Positions 16,223 to 25,105 of a stretch of DNA of 52,802 bases are shown one piece after another (position 1 is the first letter of the stretch; every line of letters begins with the position of its first letter). The notes under the pieces are model-generated. The model saw only the letters and a program-made list of their open reading frames with translations, did not search any database and was not told where the DNA came from. This DNA comes from Verrucomicrobiia bacterium. GTDB lineage: Bacteria > Verrucomicrobiota > Verrucomicrobiia > Limisphaerales > UBA1100. Made by a program: the position numbers and the translations under genes. The DNA is taken from positions 1 to 52,802 of the forward strand of contig JAAZZB010000040.1 in assembly GCA_014239365.1 (NCBI GenBank), written 5' to 3'.

Positions 16223-17257
16223 TTATTGAGCTAAATCCGCCAGCTTGGCGGCAGCGCGGCCATCGTCGATGACCGCGGCGGCGAGATCGAATCCCGCGCT
16301 GATGGAATCGGCGGCGTTGGCCACAAATAATGCCGCGCCGGCATTTAATAAAACCGCTTCGCGTTTGGGGCCTTTGTCTTCACCATTCAATATTGACCGA
16401 ATGAGGCCGGCGTTGGTTTCCGCATCGCCCCCGGCGAGGTCATCCAAGGTGGCATTGGACAATTGAAAATCTGCCGGGCTCAATGTTGAAAAAGCAAAGC
16501 CGCGGTCCTGATAAAATTCGGCAATCGCATTTTCGCCGAGCGTGGAAAGTTCGTCCATCGGTTTCCCATCCGCGCTGCCGCACACCACCATCCCGCGTTG
16601 GATGCCGAGGGTTTGCAACACGTTGGCCATCGGCTCGGTGAGTTCCGCGCGCGGCACGCCGATGAGTTGCGCCGTGGGTCGCGCGGGATTCAGCAGCGGC
16701 CCAAGAAAATTAAAGAGCGTGCGCTGACCCGCCTCGGCGCAGAGCTTGCGCGCGGGGGCAATATTTTTAAATGCGGGATGATATAGCGGCGCAAACAAAA
16801 ACGCGAAGCCGTGCGCCGCCATCGACGCGGCGGCATCGGCGGGCGAAAGATCGGTGGGGATGCCGAGCGCCGCGAGCACATCGGCGCTGCCGCTTTTGCT
16901 GGTGATAGCGCGGTTGCCGTGTTTGGCCACGGTGACGTCCGCCGCCGCGCACACAATCGAAACGGTGGTGGAAATATTGAAGGTGTTCAGCCCATCGCCG
17001 CCCGTGCCGCAGACATCGAGGATCACCCCCGCGCGCGTGGCGTCATCCAACGGCACGGCCGTGGCGCGCCCGCGCAGTTCGCCGGCGAACGCGGCCAGTT
17101 CTTCCGTGGACTCGCCTTTGGTGGCGAGCGCGGTTAGGAATTCCGCCTTCACCTCCGGCGTGATTTCCTCGGCGGTCATTTGCTGAACCGCTTCGGTGGC
17201 TTGCTCCGCGTTGAGATCCGTGCCCGTGCGGAGTTGTTCGGTTAATAGATTGAGCAT
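16223..17257 (-). CDS. trpD: Anthranilate phosphoribosyltransferase
   Basis: Joins anthranilate and PRPP in tryptophan synthesis. 344 residues, the usual length. CGTGGDGLNTFNIST (PRPP loop), AKHGNRAITSKSGSADVL and LFNFLGPLLNPA are all present, and the EL-ST-GEN region near residue 220 matches. The ATG at 17257 starts the helical N-terminal domain (LNLLTEQL). It stands alone without other trp genes in the window; a DUF2752 gene follows 2 nt later. Confidence 0.95.
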   Translation of the reverse strand: MLNLLTEQLRTGTDLNAEQATEAVQQMTAEEITPEVKAEFLTALATKGESTEELAAFAGELRGRATAVPLDDATRAGVILDVCGTGGDGLNTFNISTTVSIVCAAADVTVAKHGNRAITSKSGSADVLAALGIPTDLSPADAAASMAAHGFAFLFAPLYHPAFKNIAPARKLCAEAGQRTLFNFLGPLLNPARPTAQLIGVPRAELTEPMANVLQTLGIQRGMVVCGSADGKPMDELSTLGENAIAEFYQDRGFAFSTLSPADFQLSNATLDDLAGGDAETNAGLIRSILNGEDKGPKREAVLLNAGAALFVANAADSISAGFDLAAAVIDDGRAAAKLADLAQ

Positions 17258-17308
17258 CGGCGGGAAGGGTCGGGGTTCTTTGTGCACGGTTCAAGGATTT
17301 TACGGGGT

Positions 17309-17364
17309 GGGTAGGGCGGTTTCTCCGAAACCGCCACGGCGCGCTCGGAGAGCACGCCCTACCT
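17309..17364. repeat. Dispersed palindrome, GTAGGGCG family
   Basis: gtagggcggtttctccgaaaccgcc and ggcgcgctcggagagcacgccctacc pair at their ends (gtagggcg with cgccctac), with inner small palindromes (ggtttctccgaaacc, cgctcggagagc). It occupies the divergent gap between trpD and the tsaC/sua5 gene. Next to it, 17366-17402 is a low-complexity run of actcac/ctcact words. Confidence 0.7.
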
Positions 17365-17419
17365 TGCACCTCACTATTCTCTACTCACCACTCACTTCCT
17401 CCGTTACATTGCGCGCCGC

Positions 17420-18424
17420 GTGGAAACGATCACTCTCACAACTGACACCGACGATTGCTTTGCCGAAGCGATCGCCCAAGCGGCGGCGGCATTGCGGCAC
17501 GGCGCGGTAGTGGCGTTACCGACGGAGACGGTTTATGGCCTCGCGGCGAATGCGTTGGACGAATCGTGTGTGGCGAAAATTTTTGTGGCCAAAGATCGGC
17601 CAGCGAAAAATCCAATCATCGTGCACGTGGCAGATGAAACGATGGCACGCGATTGCGTTGCCGAATGGCCGGCCGCCGCCGCCGCGTTGGCCAATGCGTT
17701 TTGGCCGGGGCCACTCACGTTGGTGTTGCCGAAGGCGGAGGGCATTCCGGATAACGTCACCGCGGGCGGGGGCACGGTGGGCGTGCGTTGGCCGGGGCAT
17801 CCGTTGATGCAGGAAGTGATTCGCGCGTGTCGGTTTCCGTTGGCCGCGCCGAGCGCGAATGTGTCCAATCAAGTTTCGCCCACCACCGCCGCGCATGTGG
17901 CGGCGCAATTGGGCGGACGCATCCCGCTGATCATCAATGGCGGCGCGTCCGAGGTGGGGATTGAATCGACGGTGGTGGAGGTGGCGGGCAATGCGGTGCG
18001 CGTGTTGCGGCCGGGAATGATTTCTGCCGAAGCGATTGCGGCGGCGTGGCCGGAAGGGGCGGCTGCAAATGAAACCGGCATTTTGAAAAGCCCCGGCCAA
18101 TTGCCGCGCCACTATGCGCCGAACGCGCGGCTGTTGGTATTGACTTGGTCCGACGCGGACGATTTGGAAAATCAAATTGCTTATTCGCGTACGCCGCACG
18201 ATCGCATTTGCGTCATCACCCACAACCGCATCGTGACCGGTACGCGCTTCGGCCGCGTAAGTGTTTTCCCAAATGATCCCGAAGCCTACGCCCGCGCGCT
18301 GTATGCCGAGCTGCACCAATGCGATGCCGAAGGGGCGGAGTTGATTGTGGTGGAGGCTGTGCCGGAGGCAGCGGAATGGTTGGGGATTGCGGATCGGTTG
18401 ATGCGGGCGAGCGGGAGGGAATGA
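17420..18424 (+). CDS. L-threonylcarbamoyladenylate synthase, Sua5 type
   Basis: Makes threonylcarbamoyl-AMP from Thr, bicarbonate and ATP for the t6A37 tRNA modification. 334 residues: a TsaC/YrdC domain (about 15-200; LPTETVYGLAANA, FVAKDRPAKNP, WPGPLTLVL, APSANVSNQVSPT) and a C-terminal Sua5 domain beginning near GQLPRHYAPNARLLVL, typical of Sua5 rather than short TsaC. The GTG at 17420 follows a TTACATT box at 17404-17410, so the leader may be very short. Its stop codon lies inside one arm of an inverted repeat. Confidence 0.93.
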   Translation: METITLTTDTDDCFAEAIAQAAAALRHGAVVALPTETVYGLAANALDESCVAKIFVAKDRPAKNPIIVHVADETMARDCVAEWPAAAAALANAFWPGPLTLVLPKAEGIPDNVTAGGGTVGVRWPGHPLMQEVIRACRFPLAAPSANVSNQVSPTTAAHVAAQLGGRIPLIINGGASEVGIESTVVEVAGNAVRVLRPGMISAEAIAAAWPEGAAANETGILKSPGQLPRHYAPNARLLVLTWSDADDLENQIAYSRTPHDRICVITHNRIVTGTRFGRVSVFPNDPEAYARALYAELHQCDAEGAELIVVEAVPEAAEWLGIADRLMRASGRE

Positions 18425-18587
18425 CCAATGACCAAAATCCAAGGCCCAAGGAATTTCCAAAAAACAATTCCCAAAATTGGGTTTTGGCAGGAGTGCGTTT
18501 TGGGCCTGCCGGCAAGATGCCGGCAGCACGTGGCGCGTTAGGTTGGCAATGATTGATTGGGGTTTGGATTTTGGTCATTGGTCATTC
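18419..18587. repeat. Inverted repeat with inner palindrome
   Basis: Perfect 24-bp arms: gaatgaccaatgaccaaaat plus ccaa at 18419-18442, and its reverse complement at 18564-18587. Inside is a second palindrome, ctgccggcaagatgccggcag (18506-18526). The left arm contains the last bases and stop of the sua5 gene. Both words look like dispersed PVC repeats. It fills the gap to thyA and may act as a terminator; there is no gene in it. Confidence 0.8.
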
Positions 18588-18668
18588 GCGGCCTCGCGCC
18601 ACCCCGGTGATAAATTGGGAATGACGTTCGTTTGACGAAGGGGCGCGGGGGCTTTAGCCTCCCCGCGT

Positions 18669-19463
18669 ATGGTTCAGTATTTGGATTTGCTCCGGCACGT
18701 GTTGGAGAATGGAAAGCGCAAGGACGACCGCACGGGGACGGGGACGTTGTCGGTGTTTGGGGCGCAGGCGCGGTTTGATTTGCGCGAGGGGTTTCCGATG
18801 TGCACGACGAAGAAGCTGCACTTGCGCAGTATTGTCCACGAGTTGCTTTGGTTTCTCAAAGGCGACACGAACATTGGTTATCTCAATGAACACAAGGTTC
18901 GGATTTGGGATGAATGGGCGGATGACGCGGGCGACCTCGGCCGCGTGTACGGCGCGCAATGGTGCGATTGGCGTGCGCCGGATGGCCGCGGGATCAATCA
19001 AATCGACGAGGTCATCGAGCAAATCAAAACCAATCCAGATAGTCGGCGGCTGATCGTCAGCGCGTGGAATGTGGGCGAGCTGGATCAAATGGCGCTCGCG
19101 CCGTGCCACGCGTTTTTTCAATTTTACGTGCGCGATGGGGAGTTGAGTTGTCAGCTTTATCAACGCAGCGCGGATTTGTTTCTCGGCGTGCCGTTCAACA
19201 TTGCGAGTTATGCGTTGCTTACAATGATGGTGGCGCAAGTCACCGGCCTGCGCGCGGGCGAATTTGTGCATACGTTTGGTGACTTGCATTTGTACTCCAA
19301 TCACCTTGAGCAAACGCAAGAGCAACTCTCGCGCGAACCGCGTGCTTTGCCAAAAATGAAAATGAACACAGATGTTCAGAATATTCACGATTTTGTTTTT
19401 GAGGATTTTGTGTTGGAGGAGTATGAGCCGCATCCGCATATTAAAGCAGCGGTGGCGGTTTAG
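18669..19463 (+). CDS. thyA: Thymidylate synthase
   Basis: Converts dUMP to dTMP using methylenetetrahydrofolate. 264 residues, the same length as E. coli ThyA. Visible are [12 protein letters not shown], the catalytic cysteine in [12 protein letters not shown] (about residue 146), the phosphate-binding [27 protein letters not shown] and [17 protein letters not shown] blocks. Directly followed by folA, which regenerates the folate that ThyA oxidises. Confidence 0.97.
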   Translation: MVQYLDLLRHVLENGKRKDDRTGTGTLSVFGAQARFDLREGFPMCTTKKLHLRSIVHELLWFLKGDTNIGYLNEHKVRIWDEWADDAGDLGRVYGAQWCDWRAPDGRGINQIDEVIEQIKTNPDSRRLIVSAWNVGELDQMALAPCHAFFQFYVRDGELSCQLYQRSADLFLGVPFNIASYALLTMMVAQVTGLRAGEFVHTFGDLHLYSNHLEQTQEQLSREPRALPKMKMNTDVQNIHDFVFEDFVLEEYEPHPHIKAAVAV

Positions 19464-19497
19464 GTGGGTTGATGGATGATGGTTGAAGGTTGATGGT

Positions 19498-20022
19498 ATG
19501 AAACCAAGCACGCCCAAATCCCAAGTCCCTCAACCCTCAACTCTCAACCCTCAACCTGTCTTCAAGGCCATCGCGGCGATGTCGCTTAATCGCGTGATTG
19601 GCAATGGCTTGGAAATTCCCTGGCATTTGCCGGAAGACTTTAAGTGGTTCAAACAAACGACGATGGGGGAGGTTTTGGTGATGGGGCGGCGGACGTTTGA
19701 ATCGATTGGGCGCGCGTTGCCGGGGCGGGAAACGTTGGTGCTCACGCGCGGGGAGTTTTCGCATCCGGACGTGACGGTGATTCGGTCGCTGGATGACATT
19801 GCGTCGCGCTTGGAGGGGCGCACTTGTTTTATTGCGGGCGGCGCGCAGGTTTATGAACAGGCGTTGCCGCGTTGTTCGGATTTGTTGCTGACGATTGTGC
19901 AGCGTGAGGTGGAGGGGGATGTGTTTTTTCCGGAGTTTGAAAATCAATTTGAAGAGGTGGCGGTGTTGCGGGCGGAAAAGGAATTTTGCATTGTGCATTA
20001 TCGAAATCGAGAAATGAACTAA
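19498..20022 (+). CDS. folA: Dihydrofolate reductase
   Basis: Reduces dihydrofolate with NADPH. The core runs from VFKAIAAMSLNRVIGNGLEIPWHLPEDF (substrate site) through MGRRTFESIG and FIAGGAQVYEQALP (NADPH site). The ATG at 19498 has GAAGG at 19485-19489. It gives 174 residues, including about 22 extra N-terminal residues encoded partly by a ctcaaccctcaa low-complexity run (19529-19556). That run can pair with the ribosome-binding site, see findings. The stop overlaps the murJ start by one base. Confidence 0.95.
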   Translation: MKPSTPKSQVPQPSTLNPQPVFKAIAAMSLNRVIGNGLEIPWHLPEDFKWFKQTTMGEVLVMGRRTFESIGRALPGRETLVLTRGEFSHPDVTVIRSLDDIASRLEGRTCFIAGGAQVYEQALPRCSDLLLTIVQREVEGDVFFPEFENQFEEVAVLRAEKEFCIVHYRNREMN

Positions 20023-21599
20023 TGGCGGACTTGCTGAAATCTTCCGGCGCGATGGCCGGGGCCACGCTGGCGAGTCGGGTGCTGGGGATGGTGCGGGAGA
20101 TGTGTTACGCGCGGTTTATGGGCGATGGGCTGGTGGCGGGTGCGTTTGTGTTGGCGTTTATGATTCCCAATTTGTTCCGGCGATTGCTGGGCGAAGGGGC
20201 GTTGATGGCGGCGTTTATTCCGGTTTTTAAGGAGCAGGAAAAAACGGAGGGCGAGGCCGCGATGTGGCGCACGGCGAATGCGTTGGTGAGTGGATTGGTG
20301 GTGGTGCTGGCGGCGGTGGTGGGCGTGGGGTTGCTGGGGATCACGGCGGCATTGGAGTGGGGGGAGTGGAGCGCGAAAACGACGTTGATGTTGGAGCTGT
20401 TGCGTTGGGTGTTTCCGTATTTGTTGTTGATTTGTTTGGCGGCGGTGGCGATGGGGATTTTGAATTCTCGCGGCCATTTCTTTTTGCCGGCGCTGGGCGC
20501 GTTGATTTTGAATGTAGTGATGATTGGCGCGGTGCTGTGGTTAGCGCCGCGGTTTGGGGATGAGCTGGAAGACCAAGTGTTCGCGCTGGCGGTCGGCGTG
20601 CTGGTGGCAGGCGTGGCGCAGTTGCTTTATCAATTGCCGGCGTTGTGGAAGGAAGGCTTTCGGCCGGAATGGATTTCGCCGTGGGCGGATGATTCGGTAA
20701 AAAAAATATTGAGTCGGCTGGGGCCGGGGGTAATTGGCGTGGCGGCATTTCAGATCAATGTGTTGGCGACGTATTGCATTGGGTTTTTTGTGGGCGGGCA
20801 CGTGGTGGCGTCGTACGGGTACGCGGTGCGGTTGTTGGAATTGCCGCAGGGTTTGTTCGCGGTTTCGATGGCGACATTTTTGTTGCCGACGCTGGCGGGG
20901 TTGGCGGCGGAGAAAAAATACGGCGACTTTCGCACGCGCATCGACGAGGCGGCGCGGCACTTGTTGTTTTTGAATTTGCCGGCGGCGGTGTTGTTGTTTG
21001 TGATGGCGGAGCCGATTGTGCAGCTGCTGTTTCAGTACGGGGCGTTTGATGCGGCGGCGACACAACGGGCGGCTTGGGCATTGAAATGTTTGGCGCCGGC
21101 GTTGCCGGGATATTCGTTGGTGCTGATTTTGGTGCGCGCGTTTTATGCGTTGGGCGAGGTGCGGACGCCGGTGAAAATCAGCATCGCGTGTTTGGTGCTG
21201 AACTTGGTTTTGGCATTGGCGTTGGTGTTTCAGTTTAAGGACGGTTTGCAGCAAGGCGCGTTCGGCATTGCGAACACGATCAGTTCCACGCTGAACGCGG
21301 TGCTCTTGTGGCGGGCGTTGCGGCGGCGGGAGGAGTTGGCGCCGATTGCGTTGCCGGGATTGCGGCGGCAATTGCCGGTGATGATGGTGCTGGCGATGCT
21401 GGCCGGTTGGGTGGCTTGGGGTGTGGGGCGTGGGTACTTGGATTTGGGCGGCGAAAGTGCTGCGGTATCGGCGCGGTTGTTGGCGGTTTTCGGGCCGTTG
21501 TTCAGCGCGGGGATTTTTTACTGGGCGGTGAGCGGCTTGGCGGGAGTGGATTCTGCGAAGGCGATTCTGGGAATATTCCGGCGGAAGCGGCCGGAATGA
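20022..21599 (+). CDS. murJ: Lipid II flippase MurJ
   Basis: Multidrug/oligosaccharidyl-lipid/polysaccharide (MOP) superfamily transporter that moves lipid II across the inner membrane. 525 residues with about 14 hydrophobic helices. Family motifs are ASRVLGMVREMCYARFMGDG near the N-terminus, FRRLLGEGALMAAFIPVF, and the LARAFYAL-like helix (LVRAFYALGEVRTPVKI). The ATG at 20022 overlaps the folA stop; an upstream extension would only re-read folA. The codon choice is strongly G/T-rich (ttg, gcg), more than in later genes. Confidence 0.95.
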   Translation: MADLLKSSGAMAGATLASRVLGMVREMCYARFMGDGLVAGAFVLAFMIPNLFRRLLGEGALMAAFIPVFKEQEKTEGEAAMWRTANALVSGLVVVLAAVVGVGLLGITAALEWGEWSAKTTLMLELLRWVFPYLLLICLAAVAMGILNSRGHFFLPALGALILNVVMIGAVLWLAPRFGDELEDQVFALAVGVLVAGVAQLLYQLPALWKEGFRPEWISPWADDSVKKILSRLGPGVIGVAAFQINVLATYCIGFFVGGHVVASYGYAVRLLELPQGLFAVSMATFLLPTLAGLAAEKKYGDFRTRIDEAARHLLFLNLPAAVLLFVMAEPIVQLLFQYGAFDAAATQRAAWALKCLAPALPGYSLVLILVRAFYALGEVRTPVKISIACLVLNLVLALALVFQFKDGLQQGAFGIANTISSTLNAVLLWRALRRREELAPIALPGLRRQLPVMMVLAMLAGWVAWGVGRGYLDLGGESAAVSARLLAVFGPLFSAGIFYWAVSGLAGVDSAKAILGIFRRKRPE

Positions 21600-21621
21600 C
21601 CTATTTTTTCGCCTTATTAGT

Positions 21622-21649
21622 TTGCGAATTTGCTTTTTCGGGTTACATT
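21622..21649 (+). promoter_or_regulatory. Possible promoter of the pilus-like operon
   Basis: TTGCGA, 16 nt, TACATT, about 83 nt before the ATG at 21733. The gap 21600-21732 holds no gene. Moderate match only. Confidence 0.35.
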
Positions 21650-21732
21650 GTTTTAACGGGTTGGCGAGGCATGCAACCTGAGAGACAGGGGGCGGGAGCA
21701 GTTTTTCCTGTTGTATCTGTTGAATATTTCAA

Positions 21733-23724
21733 ATGAAACCATTTTTGGCCATTGATTGCGGCGCAGCGAGCTTGAAGGTGGCGTTGTTCGAGCCCCAAGC
21801 GAGCGGCAGTTTGGTGCTGTCACGCTACGAAGTGGTGTCGCTGGGTCAGCGCGGGCTGGAAGAAGCCGACCGCGTGGGGCTGCTCAAGGAGGTGTTGCAG
21901 GACACGCTCGACCGCCACGAAATCCGCGCCAAAGGGCTGGAGGCGCACATCTGCACGCCCAGTTACCAGAGCTTCACAAAATTTTTGCGCACTCCGCCGG
22001 TGGAAGGCAGCAAGGTGGGGCAAATCATCCAGTACGAAGCCCAGCAAAACGTGCCCTTCCCGCTGGACGAAGTGGAATGGGATTATCAAATCCTCGGCAC
22101 CGCCGAAACCGGCGAGCTGGAAGTGATGCTCATGGCGCTGAAGCTAGAAATCATCGACAGCCTCTCCACCGTGTGCAATGACCTCGGGCTGAAGCTCGCC
22201 ATCGTCGACGGCTCCGCTGCCGCACTGCGCAATTCATTTATGCATAACTACGGCGAGCTCGAAGGCTGCTCGCTATTGCTGGACGTGGGATCCAAAACCG
22301 CCAATGCATTGTTCATCGAAGAAGGCGGCAAATTTTTCATGCGCAGCATCAACTTCGGGGCCAACGCGGTGACGCAAGAATTTTCCCGCGAGAGCGGCCT
22401 CGACTGGGCGCAAGCCGAAGAATACAAGCGCGCCTACGGCTACGTCCACGTCACCAACACCGAGGAGCCCACTGATCCGTACCAAGCGATCGTCGTCAAA
22501 ACCGCCCGCAACGTGATGACCCGGCTGCACCAGCAAGTGGCCCAAACCATCCAATACTACCGCGCCCAACAAGGCGGCTCCGCGCCCGTGCGCCTCTTCC
22601 TCGCCGGCGGCGGCGCGTCGATGCTGTACACCGCCGAATTTTTCCAGGAAAAACTTAACCTCCCCGTTGAATTTCTCAACCCCTTCCGCAACGTGGAGCT
22701 CGGCCCTGAAGTGGACCCCGAAGCGCTTGCCCGCGAAGCGCACAGCCTCGGCGAAATGGCCGGCCTCGGCCTGCGCGCCACCACGGTGGGCATGACCGAA
22801 TTTAACCTGCTGCCCAAGCGCGAAAAAATCAGCCGCCAAGTCGACAAACGCGGCCCCTACGCCATCGCCACCATCTTTTGCGCCGGGTTGATTTTATATG
22901 TCACCGGCGCCTCGCACCTCAGCATTGCGAAAGAAAAAGAATCTGAAAAAACAAAAATCGAGGAAAACCTTGTCGGCCTAACGCGCATTGGGAGTGAGAT
23001 GGCCCAAGCCAAGGGCGAGCTGTATCAGCTCAAGGGGAAGTCCAAGAAAATGGAGCGCATTCTTCGCAGTCGATTTTATTGGATCGAAATGGTCAACGCG
23101 ATTCAGCGCACCCTCGACGAGGCCGATGGCATCACATTAATCCTGACCGGCCAACCCAACAACATCGCGGGGATGATGCCCAAAGGCACCAACATCGTAG
23201 AACAAATCAACGCGCAGAGTGTTGCCGAGGCAGAAACGGCGGTTTGGTTGTTGTCGCTCACCACCACCAAATCGGGTGAGCAATCCGGCGGCGGTCAAGG
23301 CGGCTTCGGGCGTGAAGGCGGCGGCGGAATGGGCGAAGGCGGCGGCCAAGGTGGGGCGGGCGGGCCTGGTATGGGCGGGATGAGTCCGGGTGGTATGGGC
23401 GGTATGTCCGGCGGAGGTGGTGCGCCTCAACCTGTTAAAGGAGCTCCTATCGGGACGGTACATCTAACTCTGATGGCAATGGACGTTCGGGCAAATGGGC
23501 CCAATGGCGAGAAATTGGATCCTCGGGAGGGGCTCAATGGCGAATTTGCTGAGATGGTGGCTACCTTGTTCCGGCGGAATGCATTGTTTAACGATGACAA
23601 TCAACTCACCCAAGTCGTGGGCAATCCGCAAATGAAAGAAAAAGACGGCACGAGCTGGTTCGAGTTTCAAATCCAACTTTCCTTAAGAGACCCCATCGTG
23701 ATGAAAGACAAGGACATCGAATAG
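21733..23724 (+). CDS. PilM-like pilus complex protein (Amuc_1101-like)
   Basis: 663 residues. Residues 1-350 have the actin-like PilM ATPase fold (FLAIDCGAASLKVALF, IQYEAQQNVPFPLDEVEWDYQ, LLLDVGSKTANALF, LFLAGGGASMLYTAEFF). A transmembrane helix follows near 373-396, then a coiled coil near 398-440 and a PilN/PilO-like domain split by a Gly/Met-rich tract (about 516-568). It therefore fuses functions that are separate PilM, PilN and PilO in proteobacteria. Gene order and design match the Akkermansia Amuc_1098-1101 cluster. It probably anchors the assembly platform at the inner membrane. The next gene starts 1 nt after the stop. Confidence 0.9.
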   Translation: MKPFLAIDCGAASLKVALFEPQASGSLVLSRYEVVSLGQRGLEEADRVGLLKEVLQDTLDRHEIRAKGLEAHICTPSYQSFTKFLRTPPVEGSKVGQIIQYEAQQNVPFPLDEVEWDYQILGTAETGELEVMLMALKLEIIDSLSTVCNDLGLKLAIVDGSAAALRNSFMHNYGELEGCSLLLDVGSKTANALFIEEGGKFFMRSINFGANAVTQEFSRESGLDWAQAEEYKRAYGYVHVTNTEEPTDPYQAIVVKTARNVMTRLHQQVAQTIQYYRAQQGGSAPVRLFLAGGGASMLYTAEFFQEKLNLPVEFLNPFRNVELGPEVDPEALAREAHSLGEMAGLGLRATTVGMTEFNLLPKREKISRQVDKRGPYAIATIFCAGLILYVTGASHLSIAKEKESEKTKIEENLVGLTRIGSEMAQAKGELYQLKGKSKKMERILRSRFYWIEMVNAIQRTLDEADGITLILTGQPNNIAGMMPKGTNIVEQINAQSVAEAETAVWLLSLTTTKSGEQSGGGQGGFGREGGGGMGEGGGQGGAGGPGMGGMSPGGMGGMSGGGGAPQPVKGAPIGTVHLTLMAMDVRANGPNGEKLDPREGLNGEFAEMVATLFRRNALFNDDNQLTQVVGNPQMKEKDGTSWFEFQIQLSLRDPIVMKDKDIE

Positions 23725-23725
23725 T

Positions 23726-25099
23726 ATGAATAAAGAATTAATAGTTTATTACATCAAGCGCCACGGGTTGGTGATCATAGGCCTGTTGCTGGCGGGCGGT
23801 TTTGTGGGGTACGGGTTCAAATTCAAGGGCGATGCTCAGGCCCGTGCCGAAGAGGCCGCCGCAGCCTTCGATACCGCCACGGAAAATCGAAAAAATATTT
23901 ATACTCCAGCGGATAATATAAGGATTGATGAAGCGAACGTCTCCCGCTATCAGGACGAGACGACGGAGATGGGCGATTTGATTGTCGGCGCGGAATCCGT
24001 CATCAGTTCCGGCGAAGATCTGGTGCCATTTGAAAACAGCATTGAATTCAAACGCCACTTGGCGAGCGTCATCCGTCAACTTTCCCTCAAGGCAAAAGAG
24101 CGCGGGGTGGAGCTGCTGCGCGATCCGACAAACAAAAGCGTGTGGAAAGATTTGGATTACTTCTTCACCTTCTATGAAGTGATGACCAAAAAACACGGCG
24201 TGCCCGAAAATATGATGGGAGAGTTGCAGATCCAACTCAAGGACGTGGAGGCCATCATCAATATCGTGCTCGACAGTCGGGTTCAATCCCTTGAATTACT
24301 GCAGCGCAACCCCGTCACCGGGCTGGATTTCTCTGCGCAAAGCAAAAGGGATTACATTAGTGTTCAAGACCGAAATAAATACACCAACTCCGTAGCCGTG
24401 ATCCGGCCCTACCGCATCAAATTCCATTGCCTGAGTGAGGGCATTGCCAATGTGCTAAGCGGCTTGGCGAAAGAAGATTTATTTTATGTGGTTCGCAAAC
24501 TCGAAGTCACCCAGGCAAAAGCCAGCGGCGCAGGTGGCGCAGGCGGAATGGGTGGAATGGGCGGCATGGGAATGGGCGGTATGGGTATGGGAGAGGCAGG
24601 AGGAATGGGCGGCCCCGGCGGAGGAATGGGTGGCCCCGGAGGCGGGCGCGTCGGAGGTGGCCCCGGTGGAGGTGGCCCCGGCGGAGGTGGCCCCGGCGGA
24701 GGGATGGGTGTCCCCGGCGGTGGAGCAGGAGGGCCGGGCGGTGCTCAGGCTTCATCGGGAACCGTGAGTATGCCTCTCACCGCGAGTGAGCATCAGTTGT
24801 TAGAAACAGCCATTCGCCTTGCCACCCCCAAGGCAAAGAGCGTGATGCGCGAGGAGCTTTTGGAAGTCACCATTGATGTGGATGTCATCCGCAAAATCCG
24901 CCAGGCACCCGCCCCGGGCGAAGCAGGCGGCGGCGGCGCAGGCGGCGCTAATGGGGCCAATCCCGGAATGCCACCGGTGCAGCCTGCGGGGCTTTCCGGA
25001 TCACCTCCCACCAATAATCCGGCTGTCCCGCCTAGCGCTCCGGGCACGAATAACACCAACACCCCCGCCGCGCCAGCGGCACCCCAGCCCGGCAGCTAA
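23726..25099 (+). CDS. Amuc_1100-like pilus-associated protein
   Basis: 457 residues. A short cytoplasmic N-terminus, one transmembrane helix (about 14-31), a helical segment, and a mixed alpha/beta periplasmic region. It is placed in the Amuc_1100 family by order between the PilM-like and the Amuc_1099-like genes and by architecture; Amuc_1100 itself is the Akkermansia protein reported to act on host TLR2. Residues about 266-344 are a Gly/Met/Pro-rich insertion with 15-bp tandem repeats (24652-24710), and the C-terminal 60 residues are Gly/Pro/Asn-rich; neither is typical of a folded domain. AAGGA at 23710 serves as ribosome-binding site. Confidence 0.8.
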   Translation: MNKELIVYYIKRHGLVIIGLLLAGGFVGYGFKFKGDAQARAEEAAAAFDTATENRKNIYTPADNIRIDEANVSRYQDETTEMGDLIVGAESVISSGEDLVPFENSIEFKRHLASVIRQLSLKAKERGVELLRDPTNKSVWKDLDYFFTFYEVMTKKHGVPENMMGELQIQLKDVEAIINIVLDSRVQSLELLQRNPVTGLDFSAQSKRDYISVQDRNKYTNSVAVIRPYRIKFHCLSEGIANVLSGLAKEDLFYVVRKLEVTQAKASGAGGAGGMGGMGGMGMGGMGMGEAGGMGGPGGGMGGPGGGRVGGGPGGGGPGGGGPGGGMGVPGGGAGGPGGAQASSGTVSMPLTASEHQLLETAIRLATPKAKSVMREELLEVTIDVDVIRKIRQAPAPGEAGGGGAGGANGANPGMPPVQPAGLSGSPPTNNPAVPPSAPGTNNTNTPAAPAAPQPGS

Positions 25100-25105
25100 C
25101 GCCTT

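Noticed and set aside
20541..21371. Open frame (276 codons) on minus, antisense to murJ
   Set aside because: Extremely Arg/Gln/His-rich product, as expected from reading G/T-rich codons backwards.
21660..21680. Sigma-54 site before the PilM-like gene (ttggcgaggcatgcaac)
   Set aside because: The GG and GC elements are eight bases apart, not the required ten.
24540..24750. Possible CRISPR-like or regulatory tandem array
   Set aside because: Units are in frame and encode a Gly/Met/Pro-rich tract inside a conserved gene; there are no spacers.
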